DNA from: Aldehydirespirator sp965221605
GTDB taxonomy: Bacteria; Actinomycetota; Acidimicrobiia; Acidimicrobiales; Aldehydirespiratoraceae
Direction of reading: 5' to 3'
Assembly (NCBI GenBank): GCA_965221605.1
Contig: CBDCSK010000014.1
Coordinates: forward strand, 620,001-684,000
DNA length: 64,000 nucleotides
In this document: positions 34,599 to 42,743 of the stretch, one piece after another
Numbering within the stretch: position 1 is the stretch's first letter
How the letters are laid out: each line of letters begins with the position of its first letter
The notes under the pieces: generated by a model
Databases searched by the model: none
Told to the model about the DNA's origin: nothing
The model's input: the letters and a program-made list of their open reading frames with translations, nothing else
Made by a program: the position numbers and the translations under genes

Positions 34599-35111
34599 AT
34601 GGGTCCTCGCGGGACGGACGACGTGGTGATCCGGCTGGCCACCGTGGCCGACGCCGAGGCGATCCGCCGGATCTACAACCACGAGGTGGAGCACACCACC
34701 CACACGTTCGACCTCGTGCCCCGCTCGTTGGAGGACCAGCAGGCCTGGCTGCGCGACCGGGAGGGCGCCCTCGGGGTGGTGGTGGCCCAGGTCGGTAGCG
34801 AGGTGCTGGGGTTCGCCTCGCTCAGCGAGTACCGGCCCCGGGCGGCCTACCGGACCTCGGTGGAGTCCAGCGTGTACGTGGACGGGTCTGCTCGGGGTCA
34901 GGGGATCGGCCAGCGGCTCATGCAGGAGCTGGTGCGGGTGGCCGAGGCCAGGGGCTTCCACACCATGATCGCCCGCATCGCCGGCGGGCACGAGGCGTCG
35001 GTCAACCTGCACCAGGCGGTCGGGTTCGAGATCGTGGGCACCGAGCGGGAAGTGGGCCGCAAGTTCGGAGGCTGGCTCGACATCGTCGTGATGCAGCGAA
35101 TGCTCCCCTGA
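34599..35111 (+). CDS. GNAT N-acetyltransferase, phosphinothricin-acetyltransferase type
   Basis: 170 residues. The family pattern is clear: IRRIYNHEVEHTTHTFDLVP at the N-terminus, VYVDGSARGQGIGQRLMQEL (acetyl-CoA pyrophosphate loop with R-G-Q-G-I-G), and the C-terminal GFEIVGTEREVGRKFGGWLD. Members acetylate small amines, in some cases phosphinothricin or methionine sulfoximine. Substrate cannot be read from sequence. It stands alone between two repeat-rich or TA regions and looks intact. Confidence 0.8.
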   Translation: MGPRGTDDVVIRLATVADAEAIRRIYNHEVEHTTHTFDLVPRSLEDQQAWLRDREGALGVVVAQVGSEVLGFASLSEYRPRAAYRTSVESSVYVDGSARGQGIGQRLMQELVRVAEARGFHTMIARIAGGHEASVNLHQAVGFEIVGTEREVGRKFGGWLDIVVMQRMLP

Positions 35112-35159
35112 ACCCGCCCGGTCACTCCCCACCCTAACGGGCAGCCGTGGAGGCTCTGG

Positions 35160-35252
35160 TTCGCCTATAGGCGAATAATGTGGGATCAGCTCGGATTTTC
35201 GTATATGAGCGAAGTTTCGCTGTATGATGGCAGTATTCGCCTATCAGCGAAT
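35160..35252. promoter_or_regulatory. Operators of hipBA module 2
   Basis: TTCGCCTATAGGCGAA (35160-35175) is a perfect 16-bp palindrome. ATTCGC and GCGAAT at 35235-35252 form a second inverted repeat with a CTATCA centre. GTATATGAGCGAA lies between. Two spaced sites of the same half (TTCGC) upstream of hipB fit cooperative HipB binding. Confidence 0.7.
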
Positions 35253-35285
35253 CTGACGCTACCCGGGGAAGGCACTACCGTGCAG

Positions 35286-35582
35286 ATGAACCCGCACCCC
35301 ATCGAGGTGCTCGGCTCCGACCTGCGAGAGCTGGGTGCGCTGTCGCGTGTCTTCGCCCGGCGCCGCCGCGATCTGGGCCTTACCCAGAGACAGGTGTCCG
35401 ATGCCTGCGGGGTGTCGGTGCAGTGGCTGTCGGAGTTCGAGAACGCCAAGGGAGACTTCGGCCTGCTCCGGGTGATGCGGGTGGCGGCGGTGCTCAGCCT
35501 GTCGCTGGCCGTACACCAGCGGCCCGTCACCGACATCGACCGGGTGTTCGAGCACATAGGCGCTAGCCGGCGGCCGCAATGA
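35286..35582 (+). CDS. hipB: HipB-like antitoxin 2
   Basis: 98 residues from ATG 35286; GTG 35280, nearer to GGGGAAGG, is an alternative in the same frame. A helix-turn-helix (LGLTQRQVSDACGVSVQWLS) is followed by a helix typical of HipB. It overlaps hipA by 4 bp (ATGA). It is only distantly related to HipB 1, so the two modules came independently. It binds the palindromic operators just upstream. Confidence 0.85.
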   Translation: MNPHPIEVLGSDLRELGALSRVFARRRRDLGLTQRQVSDACGVSVQWLSEFENAKGDFGLLRVMRVAAVLSLSLAVHQRPVTDIDRVFEHIGASRRPQ

Positions 35583-36883
35583 GCACGAGCGAGTTGACCG
35601 TGTTGATGTCGGGCCAGACGGCCGGGCGTGTGACCTGCCCGGCTGCCGGCGGGCCGCTGGTGTTCACCTACGACGAGTCCTACGCCAGCGGGCCCGCGGC
35701 CGTGCCGCTGTCGTTGAGCATGCCGTTGGCGCGGAGGCGCTACGCGGACGCCAGAGTGCAGGGCTGGCTGGAGGGGCTGTTGCCCGGACACTCCCGGGTG
35801 CGCAGCCACTGGGCCGCCAAGTACGCCGCCGCCTCGGTCGAGCCGTTCGACCTGCTAGCCACCAGAGTCGGGCTCGAGTGCGCCGGAGCGGTGCAGTTCT
35901 GCGGCCCGGAGACCCTCGCCGACGCCCAGCGACCCGGAGATGTCAACTGGTTGACGCCCGCACAGACCGAGGAGATGGTCGACGACATGGTGCGCGATGC
36001 CTGGCTGTGGGGGCGCCAGCTGCGCGTCAGCGCCTTCAGCCTCGCGGGAGCGTTCACCAAGACCGCCCTGTACAGGGACGACTCCGAAGGCCGCCGATGG
36101 GGCGAGCCGCAGGGCTCGCACCCGTCGACGCACATTCTCAAGGTCCCGATGCCGGGCGAGCCCGAGCAGTCCATCAACGAGCACCTGTGCCTCACGACGG
36201 CCCGCTACTCGGGGCTCGACGCCGCCGTGACCGAGTTGCAGACATGGGCGGGCCACACCGTGGTGATCGTGACCCGCTTCGACCGGATCCGCGACGCCGC
36301 GGGCGAGCTGCGCCGCGTCCACCAGGAGGACCTCCACCAGGCGGTCGGCGACTACCGGGCGTCGATCTATCAGCGGGCCAGCACCGGCCGCGCCCCGGGC
36401 CACGACCCGGCCCGGCTGGCCCGGCTGCTGCGGGACCATTCCACCGAGCCCGCCCGCGACATAGAGGCCTTCTTCGACGCGCTGGCCTTCAACTGGCTGG
36501 TCTGCAACACCGACGCCCACTCCAAGAACTACAGCATCCTCCTCGGACCCAACGCAGCACGGCTCGCACCGCTCTATGACATCTGGTCGATCATGGCTGG
36601 GGACCCGCACCACCACCAGTCGCACTCGCTGGCCATGTCCGCCCTCGCCGACCCGCGCATCCTCGCAGCCAACAACCCGCAGGCATGGCGGGCGACCGCG
36701 GCGGCGGTGGGGCTCGACCCGTCCGAAGGCGTCGACCGGGTGGAGCGGATCTCGGGCGCCGTGCCCGAAGCGTTCGAGCGTGCCGTCTCGGAGCTCGACC
36801 CCCAGTATCGAGCGGCCCAGGTGGTCGCCACCCTCTCGTCAATGATCCCCACCCGAGCCTCCACCTGCCTAACCCCCGTGTGA
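35579..36883 (+). CDS. hipA: HipA-family Ser/Thr kinase toxin 2
   Basis: 434 residues. The N-terminal domain (VPLSLSMPLARRRY) is followed by SAFSLAGAFTKTALYRDD (ATP-binding loop; the usual Gln-Pro/Asp-Lys is FTK), STHILKVPMP, and the catalytic loop CNTDAHSKNYSILLGPNAAR with LAPLYDIWS. All active-site positions are filled. As in other HipBA modules it would phosphorylate a translation factor or tRNA synthetase. A rho-independent-like hairpin follows at 36933. Confidence 0.9.
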   Translation: MSTSELTVLMSGQTAGRVTCPAAGGPLVFTYDESYASGPAAVPLSLSMPLARRRYADARVQGWLEGLLPGHSRVRSHWAAKYAAASVEPFDLLATRVGLECAGAVQFCGPETLADAQRPGDVNWLTPAQTEEMVDDMVRDAWLWGRQLRVSAFSLAGAFTKTALYRDDSEGRRWGEPQGSHPSTHILKVPMPGEPEQSINEHLCLTTARYSGLDAAVTELQTWAGHTVVIVTRFDRIRDAAGELRRVHQEDLHQAVGDYRASIYQRASTGRAPGHDPARLARLLRDHSTEPARDIEAFFDALAFNWLVCNTDAHSKNYSILLGPNAARLAPLYDIWSIMAGDPHHHQSHSLAMSALADPRILAANNPQAWRATAAAVGLDPSEGVDRVERISGAVPEAFERAVSELDPQYRAAQVVATLSSMIPTRASTCLTPV

Positions 36884-36932
36884 CGTCCTCCGCCGCATCG
36901 CGTCGTAATGGGGTAATCACAGCCGTTCTAAG

Positions 36933-36950
36933 GCCCGAACACCTTCGGGC
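36933..36950 (+). terminator. Hairpin after hipBA module 2
   Basis: GCCCGAA pairs with TTCGGGC around CACC. There is no T-run. Confidence 0.5.
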
Positions 36951-36983
36951 TCGCTGCCTATGACGTCGAGCCTCGAGTCTTAG

Positions 36984-38603
36984 CCTGGATCCACCGGCGC
37001 GGTGAGGTTTGTGGGGTTGGCGCGTCCACCGGAAAGGCCTCCTGACATGGGAGAATGCTGTTTGAGTCAACAGTGATTCTGGCCATGTGAGGAGGCACTT
37101 CCTGTGAGCAGCGTAGCGGGTGGTATCGACGGGATCGAGGCGGTGTTCGACGACGCTTCGCTGGTGGCCGATGCGGGGCTGCTGTTGGCGGGCACGGTGA
37201 TGGGCCGGCTGGGTTTGGAGGCGCTCATCGACGATGCGGTGCGCCCGCCCGCGGCGGGCCGTGGGTCCGGGGCGAAGGCGCTGTCGGTGGTGGCGTCGAT
37301 GCTGGTGGGCGGCTCGTTCATCGGCGACGCCGACAGGCTGCGGGCCGGGTCCGCTTCGGCGGTGCTGGGCTTTGAGCCTGCGGCGCCGTCGACGTTGGGG
37401 ACGTGGCTGCGGTCCTTCACCTGGGGCCATGTGCGCCAGTTCGACCGCGCCCTGGAGCTGGCGCTCAGCCGGGCGTGGTCTTCGGGCGCGGCGCCGGCAG
37501 CGGCGGAGATGACGGTGGATCTGGACTCCACGGTCTGTGAGGTCCACGGCAAGTCCAAGCAGGGCGCGGCCTACGGCCACACCAAGGTTTGGGGCTACCA
37601 CCCGCTGGCGGCGACCCGGGACGACACCGGCGAGGTGCTCCACGCCAGGATGCGGTCGGGGTCCTCCCAGCGCGGCCATGTCCGCTTCGCCGCGGAGACC
37701 CTGGCCCGCCTCGGACGCCTCGCGCCGGGCACGAAGCTCACCGTGCGCGCCGACGCCGGGTTCTTCTCCTACGCGCTGATCGCAAAGCTCGACACATACA
37801 AGGCCCGCTGGTCGGTCACGATCCCACAGAACGCCAAAGTCAAAGCAGCCATCGACGGCATCGACGAGACCGCCTGGACGCCGATCGCCTACCCCGACGG
37901 GGAAGCCCAGGTCGCCGAGTGCGCCATCACAACGAGCCGCCGCGACCCCTGTGGCCCCCGAAAGCTGCGCCTCGTGGTGCGCCGCACCCGACTCCCAGAA
38001 GGCCCCCAACGCGAGCTGTGGCCCGACTGGCGCCACCACGCGTTCATCACGAACAGAGACGACCTCGACACCGAAACCGCCGACGCCTACCACCGCGGCC
38101 ACGCCCGAGTCGAGCTCGCCATCAGAGACCTCAAAGACAACGGCCTCGCCCACTGCCCCTCCGGAAGGTTCTTCGCCAACGCCGCCCACCTCGCCTGCGC
38201 CGTGCTGGCCCACAACCTCACCCGCTGGACCGCACGACTCGGACACACACAGCACCCCGAACGGCTCACCGCAGCCGCCACCGTCCGCCGGCGGCTGCTC
38301 GCCGTGCCCGGACGCCTCGTCAACCACAGCCACCGACACAAACTCCGCCTCCCGCTCAACTGGCCCTGGGCACACCAATTCACCGCCGCGCTCACACACA
38401 CCCGCAACCTCCCCCAACTCATCTGAACCCCCAGCCCCGGGCCCGGCGCCACCCAGAACACACCCCCCTGAGCGCCACAAACCAGCCCAGTCCCAACCGC
38501 CGGCCCAACACGCCCCAACAACACCCGCCGCACCCCAACCAGCCAAACACCCCCACAAACACCCCGACCAGCCCACCCCGACCAGCCCATCGGTGGATTC
38601 AGG
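36984..38603 (+). mobile_element. Complete IS1380-type insertion sequence
   Basis: 1620 bp. The left end CCTGGATCCACCG and the right end (reverse complement CCTGAATCCACCG) are terminal inverted repeats with one mismatch. The pentamer CTTAG directly flanks both ends (36979-36983 and 38604-38608) as a target duplication. The element holds one intact transposase gene, so it is recent and possibly active. Confidence 0.9.
37104..38426 (+). CDS. IS1380-family transposase
   Basis: 440 residues from GTG 37104 with GAGGAGG upstream. DDE residues are visible: VDLDSTVCEVHGKSKQGAAY (first Asp), VRADAGFFSYALI (second Asp) and HARVELAIRDLKDNGLAHCP (Glu). Length is typical of the family. The frame is intact. 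It mediates cut-and-paste transposition between the two 13-bp ends. The last 170 bp of the element after the stop is C-rich and non-coding. Confidence 0.92.
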   Translation: MSSVAGGIDGIEAVFDDASLVADAGLLLAGTVMGRLGLEALIDDAVRPPAAGRGSGAKALSVVASMLVGGSFIGDADRLRAGSASAVLGFEPAAPSTLGTWLRSFTWGHVRQFDRALELALSRAWSSGAAPAAAEMTVDLDSTVCEVHGKSKQGAAYGHTKVWGYHPLAATRDDTGEVLHARMRSGSSQRGHVRFAAETLARLGRLAPGTKLTVRADAGFFSYALIAKLDTYKARWSVTIPQNAKVKAAIDGIDETAWTPIAYPDGEAQVAECAITTSRRDPCGPRKLRLVVRRTRLPEGPQRELWPDWRHHAFITNRDDLDTETADAYHRGHARVELAIRDLKDNGLAHCPSGRFFANAAHLACAVLAHNLTRWTARLGHTQHPERLTAAATVRRRLLAVPGRLVNHSHRHKLRLPLNWPWAHQFTAALTHTRNLPQLI

Positions 38604-38677
38604 CTTAGAGGTCTCTCGGTCGTCGGTGGGCCGACTGTCGGCGCGTTGATGGTGGCGCCTGTTGGTGTTGAGATTTG

Positions 38678-39027
38678 CTACTCGGTTGCTTTGGGGTGAC
38701 CCGTATGGGCGGCGGTCATCCAGACCGTGCGGCTGGAGTTGTCGATGCAGTACCAGATCCTTCCGCCTGCGGTGACCTCGTATTGCCACTGCTGCATCTC
38801 GGTGCCGTTCACCACCCGCTCGCCGAGCGAGTCCTTGTGTGAGCGGGTGTTGTCTCCGGCTGCGCTGGCGTGGGTCTTGTCGTGATGGCCTCCCACGCGG
38901 CTCGCGCGTTGCTTGGCGCTGTAGCGCAGATTTGCGCCCATCCTGAGGCTGCTGCGTTGTTGGCGAAGCGGAAGTCCCATCCGCCGGCCGCGGGAGGCGG
39001 CGCGACCCGGTCTCTGCGTCGTGGCAT
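38678..39027 (-). pseudogene. RelE-fold toxin of a Phd-type pair, frameshifted
   Basis: The first frame gives GWDFRFANNAAASGWAQICA then NARAAWEAITTRPTPAQP. The second gives DNTRSHKDSLGERVVNGTEM then QQWQYEVTAGGRIWYCID. Together they make a known actinobacterial RelE-fold toxin of about 115 residues. One base, most likely a G near 38,875, is missing between the parts. The antitoxin directly upstream is intact (6 bp gap), so the module is disarmed. Confidence 0.75.
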
Positions 39028-39033
39028 CCGCTG

Positions 39034-39489
39034 TCAGCCAGCAGGTCTTGGAACCGGGTGTCCTGCCGCCTCTATCGGACCGGTGAGCCGCCGCAGCAGT
39101 TCGGGGTCGGCGTGGATCTCGGCTGTGGACTTCCACTCGCGCACCAGCTGGGCGACAGGGGCGTACACATCGACGGTTGCTGCCGCGAGCAGCGTATCGG
39201 TCAGTTCCTGAGCGAAGCGGTCCCGGGCGTCGCTGGGCAGGAACCTCGCCCAGGCGAAGGCATCCAACAGCGCCTCGCTGAGCGCCGAGGGGCTGTGAGC
39301 CGCGATGTTGCGCAGCAGCCGGGCTGTCGATTCGAAAGCCTGTGTCCGGTCCGAGTGGTGGTCGGCCCTGATCAGTCGCAGCGCGGGGGCGTTGCGGCGC
39401 CGCAGCAGCACATCATGCTCGGCCAACTCGGCCACCACATCGTTCGGGTGGCGCAGCAAATCCGAGAAGGGACGCTCGACAACCTCCAT
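39034..39489 (-). CDS. Phd-like antitoxin of actinobacterial type
   Basis: 151 residues from ATG 39489. The N-terminal Phd/YefM-like fold (MEVVERPFSDLLRHPNDVVA, then VLLRRRNAPALRLIRADH) is followed by a long helical C-terminus (SEALLDAFAWARFLPSDARD, PVAQLVREWKSTAEIHADPE) that is typical for the actinobacterial antitoxins paired with the RelE-fold toxin found just downstream. It is intact although its toxin is frameshifted. It shares a 110-bp divergent promoter region with the HTH gene at 39601. Confidence 0.8.
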   Translation of the reverse strand: MEVVERPFSDLLRHPNDVVAELAEHDVLLRRRNAPALRLIRADHHSDRTQAFESTARLLRNIAAHSPSALSEALLDAFAWARFLPSDARDRFAQELTDTLLAAATVDVYAPVAQLVREWKSTAEIHADPELLRRLTGPIEAAGHPVPRPAG

Positions 39490-39545
39490 CAGGCCACTAT
39501 ATCAGCACTACTTCAGAAGTCAGTCGGAAGTTCTGTAAAATCGCT

Positions 39546-39575
39546 TTTATGCGATCATCGTGTTTATGCGATTAT
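39546..39575. promoter_or_regulatory. Direct-repeat operator TTTATGCGAT
   Basis: TTTATGCGAT occurs at 39546 and 39563 (17-bp spacing) in the divergent region between the Phd-like antitoxin and the HTH gene. Confidence 0.5.
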
Positions 39576-39600
39576 GCTCGCCGGATTGGATGGGGAGGGC

Positions 39601-39924
39601 ATGGTGGCGAACAGGTCGCGTTGGGAGGACATCAAGAGGGAGCGGGGCGAGCCCTCCGCGGGGGCACGGGCCGGGGTCGAACAGGACCTCGCCCTCGGTC
39701 AGCTCATCTACGACCTGCGCATCGAGGTGGGACTGAGCCAGCGCGAACTGGCAGAGCGGATGGGCACCACCCAGTCGGTCATCTCACGGCTCGAGGAGGG
39801 AGGCGGTGCCCGCAACCGCATCGACACCCTCGCCCGGGTGGCAACAGCGTTGGGGCGTCATCTGGTGCTCTCGTTTCCGGCCGACGCGCCCGAACACCTA
39901 GACGACGCAATCCAGGTCGCCTAG
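39601..39924 (+). CDS. XRE-family antitoxin-like regulator
   Basis: 107 residues from ATG 39601 behind GGGGAGGG; ATG 39574 is an in-frame alternative inside the operator. RWEDIKRERGEPSAGARAGV is followed by a helix-turn-helix (LSQRELAERMGTTQSVISRL) and a C-terminus (LARVATALGRHLVLSF) typical of HigA-like antitoxins encoded downstream of a RelE-type toxin. No such toxin is present on its 5' side, so it is an orphan, perhaps regulating through the TTTATGCGAT repeats. It is the last gene before the tRNA. Confidence 0.75.
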   Translation: MVANRSRWEDIKRERGEPSAGARAGVEQDLALGQLIYDLRIEVGLSQRELAERMGTTQSVISRLEEGGGARNRIDTLARVATALGRHLVLSFPADAPEHLDDAIQVA

Positions 39925-39942
39925 GGCGAACAGTGTGGTGTG

Positions 39943-40024
39943 TGGGCCGGGGAGGATTCGAACCTCCGTAGGCTTAGCCGACGGGTTTACAGCCCGTTCC
40001 CTTTGGCCGCTCGGGCACCGACCC
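39943..40024 (-). tRNA. tRNA-Tyr (GTA)
   Basis: 82 nt. The acceptor GGGTCGG pairs with CCGGCCC (one G-U), anticodon GTA lies in CTGTAAA, a long variable arm follows and the T-arm is GGAGG TTCGAAT CCTCC. CCA is not encoded. The 3' end points into the accessory half, so this gene marks its boundary. Confidence 0.9.
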
Positions 40025-40091
40025 AAACCGGCCAGCACGATACCATCGCAGGCCGAAATCCCGTCCCCGCATCCCTAGGAATTGGCACACC

Positions 40092-40580
40092 ATGCCCACC
40101 TTCGACGTAGTGAGCCGACTCGACATGCAGGAGGTCCGCAACGCGGTGGACCAGGCCGCCCGCGAGGTCAACACCCGCTACGACTTCCGCAACACCGGCA
40201 CCTCGGTGGCCCTCGGCGACGGCGCCATCACGTTGAACTCCTCAACCGAGGACCGGCTGGCCGCCGCCCGCCAGGTGCTCGAGGAGAAGCTGGTGCGGCG
40301 CAAGGTGTCGCTCAAGGCCCTCGACTACGGCAAGGTGCAGGAGGCCGCCGGCGCCACCGTGCGCCAGGTGGCCGGGCTGCGGGCCGGGATCTCCTCAGAC
40401 CGGAGCCGGGAACTCAACAAGTTCATCAAGGGCCTCGGCATCAAGGGCGTGCAGTCGTCCACCCAGGGCGACCAGCTGCGAGTGCAGTCCAAGAAGCGCG
40501 ACGACCTCCAAGCCGTGATCGCGGCCCTCAAGGAAGCCGACTTCGACGTCCCCCTCCAGTACGTCAACTTCCGCGACTGA
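40092..40580 (+). CDS. yajQ: YajQ-family nucleotide-binding protein
   Basis: 162 residues. The start MPTFDVVSRLDMQEVRNAVD, NTRYDFRNTGTS, and the end FDVPLQYVNFRD are diagnostic for YajQ (UPF0234). Homologues bind cyclic di-GMP or nucleotides and act as effectors in some bacteria. Length is exactly that of the family. It is the first core gene after the tRNA and probably monocistronic. Confidence 0.92.
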   Translation: MPTFDVVSRLDMQEVRNAVDQAAREVNTRYDFRNTGTSVALGDGAITLNSSTEDRLAAARQVLEEKLVRRKVSLKALDYGKVQEAAGATVRQVAGLRAGISSDRSRELNKFIKGLGIKGVQSSTQGDQLRVQSKKRDDLQAVIAALKEADFDVPLQYVNFRD

Positions 40581-40636
40581 CCCTCCGCATCGCGGGGCGC
40601 GAGGTTGGCGGCGCGCGAGGTTGCAAGGATAATTTC

Positions 40637-40656
40637 GGACAGTTACGTTACTGTCC
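40637..40656. promoter_or_regulatory. Inverted repeat overlapping the start of the duplicated antitoxin-like gene
   Basis: GGACAGT (40637-40643) and ACTGTCC (40650-40656) flank TACGTT and end exactly before ATG 40657. GATAAT at 40628 looks like a -10 box, so a repressor here would block transcription start. Confidence 0.6.
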
Positions 40657-41376
40657 ATGACTGTTAGAGTATTGCAAGACACTCTTGATGGCTCGGGAGC
40701 ATCCACCGCTTTCGTCGCCGAACGCGACAGAGATAGCGTGACCCCCGTGGAGGATGCCGAGCCCGACGAGGCCTGGTTCGAGGACCCCGACGCCCACTAC
40801 GACGACGTCGTCTACTACATGAGGCGGCTGCACAGGCGGTGCGGCAGCTCCGATGAGTTCGTCGCCGCGCTCAGCGGCCTGTTCCCGGACCTGGAGGACA
40901 AGCTCGCCCGGATCAGCGCCGGAGCGGAAATCGACCTCGGCAGCTACGACGAGGCCGACTCGGAAGCCGAGCTCGGTCCGGGTCCATGGGTCTGCTTTCG
41001 AAGCACCGCTGAGTTGGTCGCGGTGAAGTTGGCGCAGATCGCCGGCCCCGATAGGCGCGGCGCGGACGACCAGCCCGACGAGGCCTGGTTCGAGGACCCC
41101 GACGCCCACTACGACGACGTCGTCTACTACATAGAGCGGCTACACATCCGCTGCGACAGCTCCGACGAGTTCGTCGGGGCACTCAAGGGCCTCTTCCCAG
41201 ACCTTGAAGAGAAGGTGGCCAAGTGCAGAGCCTTCGACACCGAAGACTTCGGCGATGACGAACTGCCCAGCCCGGACGACGACATCGCCGCCGGCCGGGT
41301 TGTCACCTTCTTGAGCGGCGCGGAGATGATCGCAGCAGACTTGGCAATGCTCTCAGACCCGGTGGTACGCGACTAG
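40657..41376 (+). CDS. Internally duplicated acidic protein, possible antitoxin
   Basis: 239 residues from ATG 40657 (GTG 40738 is an alternative). Two repeats of about 95 residues, each starting PDEAWFEDPDAHYDDVVYY, then SSDEFV and GLFPDLE, and ending in an AE/LA helix, make up nearly the whole protein. At DNA level 58 bp at 40,758 and 41,070 are identical. The protein is strongly acidic. I do not recognise the domain. A RelE-like toxin gene follows 28 bp downstream and a palindrome overlaps the start, the layout of an autoregulated antitoxin. The tandem duplication is unusual for that role. Confidence 0.55.
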   Translation: MTVRVLQDTLDGSGASTAFVAERDRDSVTPVEDAEPDEAWFEDPDAHYDDVVYYMRRLHRRCGSSDEFVAALSGLFPDLEDKLARISAGAEIDLGSYDEADSEAELGPGPWVCFRSTAELVAVKLAQIAGPDRRGADDQPDEAWFEDPDAHYDDVVYYIERLHIRCDSSDEFVGALKGLFPDLEEKVAKCRAFDTEDFGDDELPSPDDDIAAGRVVTFLSGAEMIAADLAMLSDPVVRD

Positions 41377-41404
41377 TCGGTCCGGTGCGGCTCCGAGGCC
41401 GGTC

Positions 41405-41713
41405 ATGCCCACCTACGACTGGGAAAGCCGCTTCAGTCGAGATTGGGCTCGCCTCACCGGGACTCAGCAGAACCTTCTTCGGGATGCCAGGAAGAAACTC
41501 GTCGCCGACATTCGCGCCATGAAGGCCGGGCGGCGCAGTCGCTTTCGTCGGAGCCTTCGGGTCAAGGGCGTGAAGGGCGCGCCGGGGGTCTTCGAGATGA
41601 GGTGGGCGGGGGACGGCAGGGCCACCTTCTCGTGGGGCGACGAGATCGTTCCGGGTGAGCGGCACGTCATCTGGCGCCGCTGCGGAGGCCACGAGATCCT
41701 CAAGGATCCCTGA
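41405..41713 (+). CDS. RelE-like small protein, putative toxin
   Basis: 102 residues from ATG 41405. A basic N-terminal helix pair (FSRDWARLTGTQQNLLRDAR) is followed by a beta-sheet with LRVKGVKGAPGVFEMRWAGD, GRATFSWGDE and HVIWRRCGGHEIL. This pattern is seen in a ParE/HigB-fold group from actinobacteria. It lies behind the duplicated acidic protein and is the basic partner of an acidic one, as in type II toxin-antitoxin modules. The enzymatic residues cannot be assigned with certainty. Confidence 0.6.
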   Translation: MPTYDWESRFSRDWARLTGTQQNLLRDARKKLVADIRAMKAGRRSRFRRSLRVKGVKGAPGVFEMRWAGDGRATFSWGDEIVPGERHVIWRRCGGHEILKDP

Positions 41714-41748
41714 GGGCCGAGGGGCCTGGCGGCACGAAGGCCGGGGGG

Positions 41749-42612
41749 CTACCGCCAGTTGCCGGACTCGAGGCGGCGGATCCGCTCGGCGGTGGGGGGA
41801 TGGGTGGAGAACATCTTGCCGAAGCCTCCCCCGCCACCGCCGCCGCGGGCCTGGGCCTTGAGCGGGTCGATGATGTAGTTCGACGCCTGGCTCGGGTTCA
41901 CGCCCGACGGGATCCGCTGGGCGTAAGTCTCCAGACTCCCCAGCGCCCGGGCCAGGGGACGGCCGTCGCCGATCAGCTTGGCCGCCGACGCGTCGGCCTG
42001 GAACTCCCGACTGCGGCTGATGGCCGCCTGGATCATGGCCGCCGCGATCGGGGCCAGGATGGCCAGGGCCAGCTGGCCCAGCGGGTTGCCGCGGTCGTCG
42101 CCCCGGCCGCCGGCGAACATGGCGCCCCACATGGCGATGTGGGCTACGAACGTCACCGCCATGCCCACGGCCGCGGCCACCGAGCCGATCAGGATGTCGC
42201 GGTTGCGGATGTGGGCCAGCTCATGGGCCAGCACGCCCCGGACCTCGTCCCAGCCCATGGCCTGGGTGAGGCCCGCGGTGATGCACACCGCGGCGTTGTT
42301 GGGGTTGCGGCCGGTGGCGAAGGCGTTGGGCTGCGGGTTCGGCGACACGTACAGCTTCGGCATCGGCATCTGCGCCCGGCGGCACAGGTCGGACATGATC
42401 TCGTAGTACTGGGGCATGTCGGCCGCGGTCACCGGCTGGGCCCGGGCCGAGGCGATGGCCAGCTTGTCGCTGAACCAGTAGGAGCCCCCGGTGATCACCA
42501 GGGCGAAGATCAGGCCCAGCACCAGGCCGCCCTGCCCGAACGCCCCGCCGATCACTATGCACAGGCCGCCGAGCAGAGCCAGCAGCGTGAACGTCTTGGC
42601 CGTGTTCCACAT
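41749..42612 (-). CDS. htpX: HtpX zinc metalloprotease
   Basis: 287 residues. Two N-terminal transmembrane helices are followed by PQPNAFATGRNPNNAAVCIT, the zinc motif LAHELAHIRNRD (H-E-x-x-H), two more helices, and SREFQADASAAKL (third zinc ligand Glu). It is a membrane-bound quality-control protease that cleaves misfolded membrane proteins. Length and layout are standard. It is convergent with the toxin-like gene at 41405. Confidence 0.93.
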   Translation of the reverse strand: MWNTAKTFTLLALLGGLCIVIGGAFGQGGLVLGLIFALVITGGSYWFSDKLAIASARAQPVTAADMPQYYEIMSDLCRRAQMPMPKLYVSPNPQPNAFATGRNPNNAAVCITAGLTQAMGWDEVRGVLAHELAHIRNRDILIGSVAAAVGMAVTFVAHIAMWGAMFAGGRGDDRGNPLGQLALAILAPIAAAMIQAAISRSREFQADASAAKLIGDGRPLARALGSLETYAQRIPSGVNPSQASNYIIDPLKAQARGGGGGGGFGKMFSTHPPTAERIRRLESGNWR

Positions 42613-42743
42613 CGTCGGTCACCTCCGCGCCGAGCCGACTGTCCCCAAGCTACCGGCGCCAGGTAAGAGCCCGCCCGGCGTCAAGCACCAGCAGCGACAC
42701 AGCCACGCGGCCCGGGGCCAGCCAACAGCCCGCCCGGCGGGCA

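Noticed and set aside
39900..40024. Attachment site repeat of the tRNA-Tyr 3' end
   Set aside because: No second copy of the T-arm/acceptor segment was seen in the left 40 kb, so no att pair can be claimed from this window.
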